Counted from the stretch's first letter, positions 1 to 11,152 are shown. The stretch: 64,000 bases of DNA from Coccinella septempunctata (GCF_907165205.1 NC_058197.1:1428501-1492500); one strand, 5' to 3'. The notes: a model not told the origin generated them from the sequence alone. A program made the numbers and translations.

Positions 1-620
1 TTTGATAATTTGTGATATTATTCTATAAGGTAATTTTATATATAACTGTGAGCAATTATAGTGAGGTGCACTTCATAAGTTGCGTTGGGTACCAACAAAG
101 GTGCTCGTGTATCCCTTCAGGATTTTATTATAGGATAATTGATCGGTATTCCCTTCAGGAATCATTGTTTAATTTAGCGTAGTTATTGACAATCTAAACC
201 CGAACGTTAAGCTGAACGTAAGCCAATTAAGTGGGTTTAGTTTGTTAGTTTAGATTATTGGTTCTTATCTGATTTAGTGTGTTTAGTAAGTTTTCTTCTG
301 GCTACCCCCTGGGGGAAAATATTTATCCGTATTATATCAACCACTGCACATACATATTTTTGTTTTTGGGTAATAAATGGTTGTGACTTGAATTTTGAGG
401 AATTTTGTTAACTCTTACTCTGGTGGAGGAGTAAGCAGTTCATTAACCTTGAGTAGGCAGGCATTACTCTACCTGGCGCCCATTACATTCCATCCGATAA
501 AACTCACTCCCGTCTTCACTGAGTGTAGCCGCGAGCCTATCATTGCCTTGAGACCGGCTTTTACCAAGTCTACGTTTCAACTCTCCAGGTTATGCCGGAT
601 GGTGGAAGGCTCGAATATCA
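1..620. other. Non-coding start of window, possible LTR/leader
   Basis: No convincing gene is visible. An AATAAA hexamer lies at 372-377, and TGGCGCCC at 474-481 resembles the start of a retroelement primer-binding site, so 1-470 could be the end of a plus-strand LTR. The nearby retroelement coding pieces are on the minus strand, which does not fit that reading, and no second LTR copy is in the window. Treat this as a weak suggestion only. Confidence 0.2.
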
Positions 621-624
621 CGCC

Positions 625-1150
625 GTGTTTGAACGGTAGTACAAGTACGCGACGTCGTAAAATTGGAAATTTTTGTCGGTACTGTACCACCGTTGCAAAC
701 CTTGCTCCCTCACGTTGGCGGCGTACTCTCTTTTATCCATGACGAAGCTATCCACTTGGAACCATACTGCGGATGCGTCTTCGGCGAACAGTTTCACGCT
801 GTGCGTGCCGTCGCAGGAGCTACCTTACGGGATGTCGTGCATAACTGTTTTGCTGTCATCCCGCAAGGTGTCCAGTCCGGCTCGCAAAACGGTACTCTTT
901 TATTCCTACGGGAATCGATCTTTGCTCGTTTAGCGCCAGCACGAAGGTGTTATAGATCCCGGACCCACAGAGGTGTAACTCTCGGTGGTACTTAAACCCG
1001 TATCGTTCCTTCATCACACCGAGAATTTTCGAATTGTAGCACGGCTTCGTCGTTCTATCGAATTTGATGCGCATCGTGTCTGCTATTTTGAATGCCGTTA
1101 AGAATCTGAAACCGAGAACAACAATTTCATCGATTTCAAACAGTAAATAA
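625..1150 (-). pseudogene. Gypsy-type gag-like fragment, copy 1
   Basis: Read on the minus strand, this stretch carries short frames. The part at 694-954 is a direct repeat of 2626-2865, the gag-like fragment upstream of the Gypsy integrase relic. A segment of about 25 bases is present here near 828-853 and absent from the other copy, and this shifts the frame. In minus-strand order it comes after the integrase, so it is either the start of a tandem second element or a rearranged piece. Assignment to gag rests on position and association, not on a recognised capsid motif. Confidence 0.4.
694..954. repeat. Direct repeat, partner at 2626-2865
   Basis: The stretch from GCAAACCTTGCTCCCTCAC to GCACGAAGGTGTTATA recurs at 2626-2865 with point changes and about 25 extra bases in this copy. 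It marks a tandem or rearranged duplication inside the Gypsy-type fragment. Confidence 0.75.
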
Positions 1151-1206
1151 TGGTTTATCAGTACCCTGTTAGGTCAATCGTTTTTTTTTTTGTTAGTAAC
1201 GGTTCT

Positions 1207-2188
1207 TTACATTCCAGACGATCCCTCTCCAAGAGAGGACTTCAGATCCTTGATGTGAATGTGTCGGATAATCTTGCCACTGCCATCCTTGATGTCATAC
1301 TTCACAGGAGATACTACCTTTATAACAGTATACGGTCCGGAATATTTCGGAGCCAACTTGGCGGCAATTCCCTCCACTGCAGATGACAAGGGATGTTCTC
1401 TTCGGTACACTTGGTCTCCTACTCGACATCGCCAGTCCCTCCGACGTATATTGTAGTAGTGGCTCTGCTGAGAGAAAGCATGCAAAGCAACTTGCGGTTC
1501 GGTATCTCGTTCGGTGTGCTCCTTTTCATCCCTGTTGGCCATCTCGGTTAGATACTTGGCGTTTGTTGAACGCATCTCCCAACCAAAATTCAGGAATTCT
1601 GGGGTGTATCCGGTGGACTCCTGCCTTGCAGAGTTTATTGCGAATGTCAACTCATTCAGATGCTCATCCCAGGTACGCTCATCCTTTTCACAGAACTGAG
1701 CTATCATAGTTTTAATGGTACGGTTGACTCTTTCTACGGGGTTACATTGGGGAGAATACACTGGTGCAAAGCGGTGTCGGATCCCAAGGTCTCGCAGACT
1801 TCCCTTGAACAATCATATTGTGATCCATTATCACTGATGACGGTTTTCGGGCATCCAAACTTCAGGATTACATCCTCATACAAAGCCTTGCGGTTGCTCT
1901 TCTCGGGGGCCTGGCCTCCACCCATTTCGAAAATCTGTCCTGCATCACTACTCAATGACAATTTCCTTTCCTAGTACGAGGAAGAGGTCCCACAATATCG
2001 GTACTAACGGTATACCAAGGTTCTCTTACCACATACGGATGCATTTTTCCAGGGGGCTTCTGTTGCGAAACCTCCATCACGCTCTGCTTCTGAGGACGAA
2101 CAGCAACCTGTTGTGGTTCCTGCTCCCTGGACGGTGATGAGGAACGGTCGATGGCAGATGTAGAGGTGATCGGTTTTGGGGCGACCAA
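1207..2188 (-). pseudogene. Ty3/Gypsy integrase, frame-broken
   Basis: Three overlapping minus-strand frames (1952-2188, 1734-1961, 1207-1812) together make most of a retroviral-type integrase. The first holds the core start with the catalytic aspartate in VSTDIVGPLP. The second holds the second aspartate in VISDNGSQYD. The third holds the catalytic glutamate in CNPVERVNRTIKTM and then a C-terminal domain ending near SLGEGSSGM. Integrase joins retroelement cDNA to host DNA in the nucleus. At least two frameshifts separate the pieces, so it cannot be functional. No RT or RNase H is found beside it: the gag-like fragment is fused almost directly to the integrase, implying a large internal deletion. 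Confidence 0.8.
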
Positions 2189-2880
2189 AGGCTTTGGCTG
2201 CTCCCAGCGGCAACGACACGTGACGAGGAGGATATTCCGGTTCGGCTACATTGTCTTCGAACGGATCGACAAAGCCCATCTCCTCGTCGAGTCGGTCTAG
2301 GAATTCTGAATCGCTCATGTTGCAGTTTCCTAACTGGGGTGGATTCAGTCTACTGGTACCCAAAGACGGCGGACAGTGCCGGAGGGAATCCGGAATTTCA
2401 GTCGGATCCGACGTTTGCCCTCCACGGTGGTTGGTAGCAGTGCGATCACTTCAGCCCGAAAGCTGGGTGACCACAGCCGGAGATTGGGTTGAGCCCTGAT
2501 CTTGGAGGCCAGCCATGACGATAGTACCAGTGTCTTCCCTGCTGGAGTTGGCGGTTCCGGTGAGGCAGATGACGGTTGGGGTGGTGGCGTTAACGGAGAT
2601 GCTGGAGGGTTCCGCTATCACGCCGTGCAAACCTTGCTCCCTCACGGTGGCGGAGTGCTCCCGTTTATCCATGACGAAGCTATCCACTTGGCGCCATACT
2701 GTGGATGCGTCTTCGGCGAACAGTTTCACGCTTTGCGTGCCGTCGCGTAACTGTTTTGCTGTCATCCCGCAAGGTGTCCAGTCCGGCTCGCAAAACGGTA
2801 CTGATGAATTTTATTCCTACGGGAATTGATCTGTGCTCGTTTAGCGCCAGCACGAAGGTGTTATACAGGGTGTCCGGGGA
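2171..2880 (-). pseudogene. Gypsy-associated gag-like fragment, copy 2
   Basis: A minus-strand coding piece upstream of the integrase relic. Frame 2451-2765 includes QLRDGTQSVKLFAEDAS. The frame continues past a stop into 2004-2363, which begins MSDSEFLDRLDEEMGFVDPF and has an acidic character. It is probably a gag-region polypeptide, inferred from its place ahead of integrase with repeats of the same piece at 694-954. Its last 264 bases (2171-2434) recur inverted at 3407-3670 next to the REXO1-like exon. No zinc knuckle or protease motif was seen. Confidence 0.4.
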
Positions 2881-3406
2881 GTAACTGTACATACTCATAC
2901 CAGAGATAGAGTTGGACTAGCTGATTACGGATTGACTATAAAAAATTAATTTCTGGATTTCCCTATAAAGCTACAGGGTGATTTTCCAACTTCATGGAAA
3001 TACTTAGACCATCATAAAATCCAAACTTATTGACAGATATTATTGAAACTTAGGAGGTTCTTGACACATGCTAAGGTTGAGTCAGAAAGTTATCAATTAT
3101 TCCATTATTCCAGGGCCGGACTCATTAATCTCCATTTAAAGTGTTCAGGGTAAAAAAACACTTTGTATTTCGAATTACAAATAACTGATTAGCTTTTTTG
3201 AAAGAAGCTAAATTATGCTTCAATTTTTGGTACCGCTCGAAGTTGTCACATCAACAATTATTTTTTTATGAATTTTTTAATTTGGATAAAGTTCGAAAAT
3301 TGCAATTTTTTTACCTGAACAGGACATAGTCATCTTGTGCAGGCCGAAAATAAATAATAAATTTTCTTAAAAAAGTAACTGAAGGTGAAGAAGACTATAA
3401 TAATTA
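2881..3406. other. Non-coding AT-rich spacer
   Basis: No coding sequence is recognised. It begins with ACAGGGTGTCC at about 2866, the kind of terminus often found at insect repeat ends, and is otherwise AT-rich. It forms most of the loop of inverted repeat A. Confidence 0.4.
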
Positions 3407-4075
3407 ACAACCACCGTGGAGGGCAAACGTCGGATCCGACTGAAATTCCGGATTCCCTCCGGCACTGTCCGCCGTCTTTGGGTACCAGTAGACTGAATCC
3501 ACCCCAGTTAGGAAACTGCAACATGAGCGATTCAGAATTCCTAGACCGACTCGACGAGGAGATGGGCTTTGTCGATCCGTTCGAAGACAATGTAGCCGAA
3601 CCGGAATATCCTCCTCGTCACGTGTCGTTGCCGCTGGGAGCAGCCAAAGCCTTTGGTCGCCCCAAAACCGATGAAATATACAGTCTTTTCTTCTCGAAAT
3701 AAGGTGGCTCAAATGTATAATTAGAACAAGGAGGGAAAGTTCTTCTGTCCAGAAGTTTCATGCTTGTAATTACTAGTTTCGAGACTTTTTGAATTGGTCT
3801 CAAGTCTTGAAAGTTTCAGGGTTCAATGTTCAAATACCTTTCATAATATACAGTCTTTTCTTCTCAAAATGAGGTGGCTCAAATGACAGTATCTTAATCT
3901 GACATCTTTGAATACCTGCAGACTCTTTACCCACCGCTGAAAGTGCATAGGTACATCATAAAGTCTTTTTTTTCTTTTCGCTATCTAATCTTCAAAATCC
4001 ACTAGATCCTTGACCATTTTTAACACTGAGATTCAGCGTCATTGGCGTATTCATCAATCAACTTTTATTTTCCAG

Positions 4076-5217
4076 AAAAACAATCCGAAATTGGCTCACC
4101 GAGGTGTCCCCAGCAGAGGCCTGATAAAAAGAAATGTAAGAAGCCGTTCCCCAACTTTTACGAACCGATTCGTTCGGCAAGGGACGAAACACCATCACAA
4201 GATTGTAGCGAAAATAAAACAGGTGCCAAAGAAAGGAATAACCCCCATAGGGTGGAAGCCGCTGTTTCGCCAGTGTTCGGATTGACCGAAGAAAAACTGT
4301 ACAACCTCCTCATCCAGCACACCGTAGCTCCGGAGGATCTCTTTTCCAATTGTTTTTCACAGGTGGAACCAAGTCCGCCTGTAAAACATTGTTTCGGAAA
4401 ACCTTTCAGGATCCCGAAGAGATTGGCTGGTATTGAGGAGGATTTTGATCGGAATTCACCGACAGCAGTTGAGAGGACCTGCGTTAGGTGTAACGATCAG
4501 TTCTTCGTCAACGAACACGGTTACTTGACAAAACAGCAGTGCTTCTACCACTGGGGGAAAATATCGTACTGCCGCCATACATGTTGCGAAAATACTCCGG
4601 GATCCAAAGGTTGCACTTCATCAAAACACCACGTATGGAATGGTACAGTGGCCGGGATCAACGAGCCCCTGCAAGGTTTCGTGAGCACAAAACGCAGCGA
4701 AAAAGTGAAACAGAAGGTTTTCGCTGTAGACTGCGAAATGTGCTACACCGTGCGAGGCTTGGAACTTTGCAGGGTAACCGTTTTGGGTTTTGATGGTGCC
4801 ACAGTGTACGATTATTTTGTGCTACCGGAGGAAGACGTTGTGGACTACAATACTAGATTTTCCGGAGTGACCGAAAGTGATGTGTATGGCCCAAAGTCGA
4901 AAACTTTCCAACAGGTGCAGAGTGATTTATTGGACTTCATTGACGAGGACACCATTCTGATAGGACACGCGTTGGACAATGATTTGCGAGTGTTGAAACT
5001 GGTCCATTCTAAAATTGTGGACACGTCTCTGGTTTTCCCTCACGAGCGTGGTTTTCCCTTCAGGAACTCGTTAAAGCAGTTGATGTCAGTTCATCTGAAC
5101 AAAGCAATTCAGACATCCGATAATGGACATAGTCCATATGAGGATGCTCTGAGTTGCTTGGAGCTGATAATGGTTAAAATAAAACTGCACTACGCTCAGA
5201 GACGTCTCACAATTTGA
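4076..5217 (+). CDS. Rexo1: REXO1/GOR-like RNA exonuclease, catalytic last exon
   Basis: This is the C-terminal exon of a DEDDh 3'-5' RNA exonuclease of the REXO1/GOR family. Motifs in order: a Cys/His cluster starting CVRCNDQFFVNEHGY (about residues 156-200 of the open frame), Exo I FAVDCEMCYT with catalytic D and E, Exo II ILIGHALDNDLRVL with D, and Exo III HSPYEDA with H and D. All four acidic residues and the histidine are present. The open frame extends back to 4042, but a pyrimidine-rich tract and TTTTCCAG at 4068-4075 mark an acceptor, so coding probably starts at 4076 in phase 1. No matching upstream exon is on the plus strand; Gypsy-type sequence lies there instead. The frame is intact and ends at TGA 5215-5217. 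It may be a displaced half of the gene on the opposite strand. Confidence 0.85.
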
Positions 5218-5412
5218 GAAGAGACCAGTTCGCAAGATCTTGTCCAACGTTGTCCAACGATCTCATCATGAATTATGTATATAGGTACAACACAACATGT
5301 GATACAAAACTAAAATTTTTATGTATATATTTTATATGATCTCAGTATGTAAGCTAATTGTTAATTTAATTGGTTGTGTTATTTTTAAATTGACCGCACT
5401 TATGTATATAAG
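5218..5412 (+). other. 3' flank of the exonuclease exon
   Basis: AT-rich sequence following the stop codon and probably 3' UTR. It has no canonical AATAAA. It ends exactly where the right arm of inverted repeat B begins. Confidence 0.4.
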
Positions 5413-5836
5413 TGATCGTTACACCTAACGCAGGTCCTCTCAACTGCTGTCGGTGAATTCCGATCAAAATCCTCCTCAATACCAGCCAATCTCTTCGGGA
5501 TCCTGAAAGGTTTTCCGAAACAATGTTTTACAGGCGGACTTGGTTCCACCTGTGAAAAACAATTGGAAAAGAGATCCTCCGGAGCTACGGTGTGCTGGAT
5601 GAGGAGGTTGTACAGTTTTTCTTCGGTCAATCCGAACACTGGCGAAACAGCGGCTTCCACCCTATGGGGGTTATTCCTTTCTTTGGCACCTGTTTTATTT
5701 TCGCTACAATCTTGTGATGGTGTTTCGTCCCTTGCCGAACGAATCGGTTCGTAAAAGTTGGGGAACGGCTTCTTACATTTCTTTTTATCAGGCCTCTGCT
5801 GGGGACACCTCGGTGAGCCAATTTCGGATTGTTTTT
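5413..5836 (-). pseudogene. Truncated inverted copy of REXO1-like exon
   Basis: On the minus strand this repeats the first 424 bases of the exon at 4076-4499, including the acceptor at 5837-5844, and then stops at the inverted-repeat breakpoint. It lacks the entire DEDDh nuclease domain. The exon at 6409-6706, on the same strand upstream, ends with one base of a codon. This exon begins needing one base, so the two join in frame. That makes the minus strand the probable original orientation of the gene, now cut off from its catalytic end. Confidence 0.8.
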
Positions 5837-6035
5837 CTGGAAAATAAAAGTTGATTGATGAATACGCCAATGACGCTGAATCTCAGTGTTAAAAATGGTC
5901 AAGGATCTAGTGGATTTTGAAGATTAGATAGCGAAAAGAAAAAAAAGACTTTATGATGTACCTATGCACTTTCAGCGGTGGGTAAAGAGTCTGCAGGTAT
6001 TCAAAGATGTCAGATTAAGATACTGTCATTTGAGC

Positions 6036-6370
6036 CACCTCATTTTGAGAAGAAAAGACTGTATATTATGAAAGGTATTTGAACATTGAACCCTGAAACT
6101 TTCAAGACTTGAGACCAATTCAAAAAGTCTCGAAACTAGTAATTACAAGCATGAAACTTCTGGACAGAAGAACTTTCCCTCCTTGTTCTAATTATACATT
6201 TGAGCCACCTTATTTCGAGAAGAAAAGACTGTATATTATGAAAGGTATTTCAACATTGAACCCTGAATCTTTCAAGTCTTGAGACCAATTCAAAAAGTCT
6301 CGAAACTAATAGTTACAAGCATGAAACTTGTGAACTGAAGAACTTTCCCTCCTTGTTCTAATTATACATA
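6036..6370. repeat. Intronic tandem repeat, about 170-bp unit
   Basis: Units begin AAAGGTATTTSAACATTGAACC and run to TCTAATTATACAT; one full unit is at 6071-6240 and a partial one at 6241-6370. They lie in the intron between the two minus-strand exons. The mirrored units occur at 3675-3875. Confidence 0.7.
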
Positions 6371-6408
6371 ACATCATTATTTTTGTAATTGCAGAGTGGT
6401 CGACTTAC

Positions 6409-6706
6409 CGTAAAAACTTGAACTATCGTTGTGGTGCCTCCTGATCCTCTTCTCATCCTTGTCACTTTCTTCGGGCAATAAAGGTCTTCTTTGCTGCTTG
6501 TTCGCCGAAGCCATATGAATGTTGGCACAGGCACTTGGCTGGCCGTAATAAGTTGTCCCGTTCACCTCATAATGGCTTTGAGGCACATTATTGTAACGAG
6601 GACTGGCAACTTGATGAGAAACATTCTGATGAAAATTCTGGGTAGGTTGGAGGACCGGTGGCTGTAAAAACTGGGGTGTGTGCCAAGCTGGTGGCTGTAC
6701 CAAATT
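6409..6706 (-). CDS. Upstream exon of REXO1-like gene
   Basis: A 298-base minus-strand exon bounded by acceptor TTTTTTCCAG at 6707-6716 and donor GTAAGT at 6403-6408. The peptide is low-complexity, rich in Q, P and N (QPPAWHTPQFLQPP), then basic-acidic (SDKDEKRIRRHH). Such disordered N-terminal regions are usual in REXO1. It ends ...SSSFY plus one base (phase 1), matching the phase of the exon starting at 5836. Linkage to the exonuclease is inferred from strand, spacing and phase. Further upstream exons were not identified in 6.7-8.7 kb. Confidence 0.6.
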
Positions 6707-6719
6707 CTGGAAAAAAATT

Positions 6720-7480
6720 CAAGATTAGTATGGGACACAGAATAAAATTAACTTTTATTTAATTGATGCAACAATCCGGATGATTGTTGTTGGAAGACCG
6801 AATTTTCAAAACGCTGAATTGAATTGAATCATCTCAATTTACTGAAAAAGTAATGAATTTTTCATGATGTGGTTTACTGGGCTGTTTCAATTATTTTGAA
6901 AGAAGTTGGAAAATTATTCTAACAGTAGATTCTTGAGGTCGAAAGAAACAATTTTTTCCTTTACCATTTTTTACGAATCGACTCGGTTTGAAAGATACAG
7001 ACTGTTGCCATGAAAAAAATTTCTTGTTCAAATAGGCTTTTGCGTCGCTTGGCTATCGTACTGTAAAATATCAAGGAATCGAGTTTCTTGAACGAACATC
7101 GACATTTCGATGAAAATGAAAGAAGCAAAACACGGAGAAGTTCTCGTACAATGAACATTTCTGTATCACAACTTTACACAGACTGAGTATCTGTTCGGCC
7201 CTGTTGGGAATTTTGGCACTTAGTCAAATTGGCTACAATACGCATGTACCTCGAATATTCGAAATTTTAAAATGACAAATGACAGATGACAGATATATTT
7301 CAAGAAATACTTCAGCGGCCGTTTCATGAACTATTGGGAATTTTGGCACTCAGTCAAATTGGCTGTAGTACGCATGTACTAATTAGTGCAAAAATTTACG
7401 CAGGAGCAAATCGTTGATTTCATTTTTGATTGATTTTGTTTCAGAGATTGGGAGTGAAAACCCTAAAAAGTTTATGAAGA
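6720..7480. other. Non-coding, with a 46-bp direct repeat
   Basis: No gene is recognised. A short element beginning TTGGGAATTTTGGCACT is repeated at 7204-7249 and 7333-7379 with three or four differences. The second copy abuts the long direct repeat that starts at 7379. Confidence 0.5.
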
Positions 7481-7482
7481 GA

Positions 7483-8735
7483 TAATGGAAGGAATGTTCT
7501 AGAATTTATGCATGTGCTGAAACGAGAATCGATTGAACGAAAGTAGTTTTTTTCTGAATCGGGATGATATACGCTATACATGGTGTTTCAGAAAGATTGC
7601 GACCTCGGACCATTGTCGAAAACTGTTTTGTTTCCAAGACACAGGACGTCATATATGTTTTTCAAATGGATATGTTTTCGAGAAAGTTCGGCAGTCCATC
7701 TCTTTTTATCTTAGCTAGAGGCAGCCATTTTCAACAATTCCTGTAATCTGACATGTAATGAAATTCAATATTCTATTGCTCTACTCAAGTATGTTTTCGA
7801 ATATAAATAATGGTTTTCAAGTTTTACTGAAAATTGGGGCATCCGTGAGAAAGACATAGAAATTATTTTTGTTCTAAATTATATAAGAATTGTGGAAATG
7901 AATATCATTTTGGCGTACCTACTATTTTTTTCAAGCAGATATTTTGAACGAGTAAGAATAAGAATATTGAAGGGCCTGAGGGACCTTAGATAGGTACCAA
8001 ATTAGTGGTGACATTCAAAGATAATTGATAATTAATATTGTTATTGTATATGACAAGTTGACTTTGATTTTCGAGGAAATGGCCTAAACAACATCCTTTA
8101 CTTTCCTGTATGGACAACCCTGCTCATTTTATGGTAGGCACATCATTCAAAACTAATAGGGAGATTCTTTGAAATCATGATTTATAGGTTCAAATTGAAA
8201 TTCTTTCGAGGATAATGGAAGAATGTTCGAGAATTTATGCATGTGCTGAAAAAAGAATTGCGTAAAAATAACTGAATAAAATTATAAATAAAAGAGACAA
8301 TAAAAATAGAATTTTATCAGGTTTCGAAAAAGTTATTTCAAACTATTCTAATTATTCAACTAAGTTCTTCTTATATCAAAATTTTTTCTTCATGTAAGAT
8401 TCTGTTATTTGTTCCTTTATGATTTTATGTCATCTGAGTCTAATTTGTCATGAAAGTATTGTTGTAAATTTTCTTGATTCTATTCACTTTTCTTTTTGAT
8501 ATTAATTTATGAGTTGTTCTTATTCTATTCAGATTATGCGTTACATACTCAATTCAATACTGTTTGTATTGACCGCTGAAATCTGACATGCACCCTTTCT
8601 TATCTTAAATACCTGGAACTTTCTTATATTAACGACCTGTCATTTGACGAATGACGAATCCGCCCAAAATTTTTGGAGATAACCGAAGGGGTAGGTACCT
8701 GATGACCTGCGTACTAAGCAATTAGACTATGCAAC
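7483..8735. repeat. Dispersed repeat pieces, rearranged
   Basis: No gene. The segments 7478-7710 and 8037-8255 match, inverted, a contiguous unit at 12165-12572. Here the two halves are in rotated order, and the joint sequence AGAATTTATGCATGTGCTGA is present at both 7503 and 8234. The remainder is AT-rich with no recognised content. A further copy of the 8050-8220 piece lies inverted at 11455-11670. Confidence 0.55.
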
Positions 8736-8750
8736 AATTTTGCCCATCTC

Positions 8751-8790
8751 ATATAAAGGGCCCAAAGAGGGTTCTTCAGATCATTCTTCG
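8751..8790 (+). promoter_or_regulatory. Possible TATA/Inr promoter of the Penelope-like element
   Basis: ATATAAAGGG at 8751-8760 is followed about 25 bases later by TTCAGATCATTC, an arthropod initiator-like TCA. It lies upstream of the broken retroelement frame. This is pattern recognition only. Confidence 0.35.
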
Positions 8791-8869
8791 CTTGGTATAC
8801 TTGTGATACAGAAGTGTTCTTAGTTGTGAGAAAAATTCAACGTTTTGTGATTTTTGCTATTTTGTCAAG

Positions 8870-11109
8870 ATGTATCATCCGGATTTTTCAGCGTACGGCA
8901 GGCTAGCTATGTTTTTCGATCGCAGAGGGGTAAATTTTTGTTTGAACATTCATTGACGTTGAAAATATGTCGAATCGTAACGCCGAATTATCATATTTCA
9001 ATGAAGTCATAGTTTTATTCTCAATTTTATTTAGATTTGGTTTTATTTTAAGAGGTTTATCAAGTAACAATTTATTTAGTACTCTAAATTCATTCGATTT
9101 ATCAAGCGGAAGTTTTTGGGCTGTTTTTTCAATAGCTGTAATTATATCTAATGTTGGAATGTTTTTTGGAGTTATAGCAAAATTGAGTCCTTTTGATAAT
9201 ATTAATTTTTCATTTTCATTCAAATTTCGTGAAGATAAGTTGATTACCGTTTTATTAATGAAGTTGTTACTTCCGCTTGATAAATCGAATGAATTTAGAG
9301 TACTAAATAAATTGTTACTTGATAAACCTTTTAAAATAAAACCAAATCTAAATAAAATTGAGAATAAAACTATAACTTCATTGAAAAATGATAATAACAT
9401 TAAAATTCTACCTGCCGATAAAGGAAATGCAACAGTTATTATGGATTCAGGTGAATATAAAAGAAAACTTTTAGAAATTGTTGATGATACCGATGAATAT
9501 TCCAAAATCAAAAAAGATCCAACTTCTCTCACAGAGAATAAAGTGAAGAAAATTATTTCAAAAAATTCCAAAAAATTCACATATGCTCAAAAGAAATTTA
9601 TCACACCATCTTATAGCAAACCCACATTTATACGGCCTACCTAAAATACATAAACCTCTTATTCCTTTGAGACCAATAGTAAGTTCACTCGGATCCCCCT
9701 GTCAAAATTTTGCTAAATATATATTACAATTTTTGAACCCATTAACAGGAAAATCAACTAGTTTTTTGAAAAATACTCAACACTTTCTTGAAAAATTAAG
9801 AAATTCTAATTTAAATGCAACAGACATCTTAGTAAGTTTTGATGTAGTAAATCTTTTCCCAAATGTTCCAGTTGATAAAACTCTTGAAATAGTGAGAACA
9901 AAATTGATTAATGATAGAACCATTTATGAAAATTCGAAATTGACTATTGATGATATAATGGAGATATTAGAAGTTTGCCTGAATTCCACATATTTTCAAT
10001 TAGATGATGTTTTCTATAAACAAAAATTTGGTACGGCTATGGGTTCTCCTTTATCACCAGTAATGAGTAACATATTCATGGAATCTTTCGAACAAAAATA
10101 TATAGACACATACCCACTAAAACCAAAGACTTGGTGGCGATATGTAGACGATATTTTTGTGATTTGGCAACATGGTAGAGATGAACTAGAGAATTTTTTT
10201 GTTCATATCAACAACAAAGAACCTACAATAAAATTTACAATGGAATTAGAGCAGGATAACAAAATTTCATTCCTAGATGTTTCAATAAAAAAGTTTTCGA
10301 ATTATTTTGAAACGAGCGTATACCGAAAAAAGACACATACTAATAGATATTTAAATTTTTATTCCAATCACCAAGTAAGTGTCAAAAGAGGTATCATTAA
10401 AACACTTTATGATAGAGCTAATTTAATTTCATCTACACCCGAAATTAGAAATAATGAAGTTGACTTCATTAAACATTTTCTTAGGGATAATCAATACCCA
10501 AAAAATTTTATTGAAAAAACAATATTAAATTTAGAGAGAAGAATGACTAACCAAAATCGTAATAATGATCAGGAACAACCAACAAACCGTCAAGAACAAC
10601 CAAATTTGTTGAATGTAATTCCTTATGTTAATGGCCTTTCAGAAAAAATAAGAAGAATCGGTTCGAAGTTCAACATACGAACTGTTTTCAAAACGCAAAA
10701 TAATTTAAGATCTATATTAACAAAAACTAAACCTTTGAACGAAAAACAAAAATCAAAAAATTGTATTTACAACATACCCTGTATTTGTGGTGAAACTTAT
10801 ACAGGTGAAACGTCCAGACCTCTAGAAATAAGAAAACGCGAACATAAAAATAATATTAAAAATAGAGAAATTAATCGATCACAAATCGCAGATCACACTT
10901 GTTCTAATACGGGAGACCACATGATGGATTGGGACAACACTAAAATTTTAATGACAGAACCAGACCATTTTAAACGAAAAATTAAAGAGTCTACGTGTAT
11001 TCTATTAGATCAAGATAATAATTTGGCAAATTGTTCGGTAGGAATAGATCATATTTGGATCAATTTACTAAAGAAGGAACTGTCATCCGGTAATTTCAAA
11101 ATAAAATGA
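8870..11109 (+). pseudogene. Penelope-like RT with GIY-YIG domain, frame-broken
   Basis: The product copies element RNA at a nick made by its own endonuclease. Frame 8967-9644 carries the N-terminal part (PADKGNATVIMD, typical of Penelope-like RTs) and then shifts near 9612 into frame 9583-11109. That frame shows GLPKIHKP, GTAMGSPLSP, the catalytic WWRYVDDIFV at about 10133-10160, and FLDVSI. The C-terminal 130 residues hold a GIY-YIG nuclease: CIYNIPC, GETYTGETSRPL with the conserved arginine, and a downstream HIWIN. Sequence 9014-9112 is an inverted copy of 9268-9366, so the true N-terminus is replaced by a fold-back. The single frameshift and damaged start make it non-autonomous. A hammerhead ribozyme follows at 11153, as known for this class. 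Confidence 0.88.
9014..9366. repeat. Fold-back inside Penelope-like ORF (arms of 99 bp)
   Basis: 9014-9112 and 9268-9366 are near-perfect reverse complements around a 155-base loop. This makes long open frames appear on both strands; the minus-strand frame 8903-9580 is only the mirror image. Confidence 0.85.
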
Positions 11110-11152
11110 ATCAACGTTTCTGTGCAGTCTCTGTTTCTGTGTGTTGACAATT

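Larger units (their letters stand above)
2171..3670. repeat. Inverted repeat A (arms 2171-2434 and 3407-3670)
   Basis: The 264-base arms are reverse complements with no indel: position x pairs with 5841-x across the whole arm. About 970 bases separate them. The left arm is the gag-like fragment; the right arm sits directly beside the start of inverted repeat B at 3675. The arms look essentially identical by eye, implying a recent event or an assembly artefact. Confidence 0.85.
3675..6237. repeat. Inverted repeat B (arms 3675-4499 and 5413-6237)
   Basis: The 825-base arms pair as x with 9912-x without visible indels, separated by a 913-base unique spacer. The arms hold intron repeats, a splice acceptor and the first part of the REXO1-like last exon. 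The spacer holds the rest of the exon plus 3' flank. Inner breakpoints are at the GTAACGATCA sequence (4490-4499 and 5413-5422). Confidence 0.9.

Noticed and set aside
6961..7158. 65-aa minus-strand frame upstream of REXO1-like exon
   Set aside because: No splice signals or family similarity; composition fits random AT-rich DNA.
8903..9580. 225-aa minus-strand frame
   Set aside because: It exists only because 9014-9112 is an inverted copy of 9268-9366; it mirrors the plus-strand RT frame.
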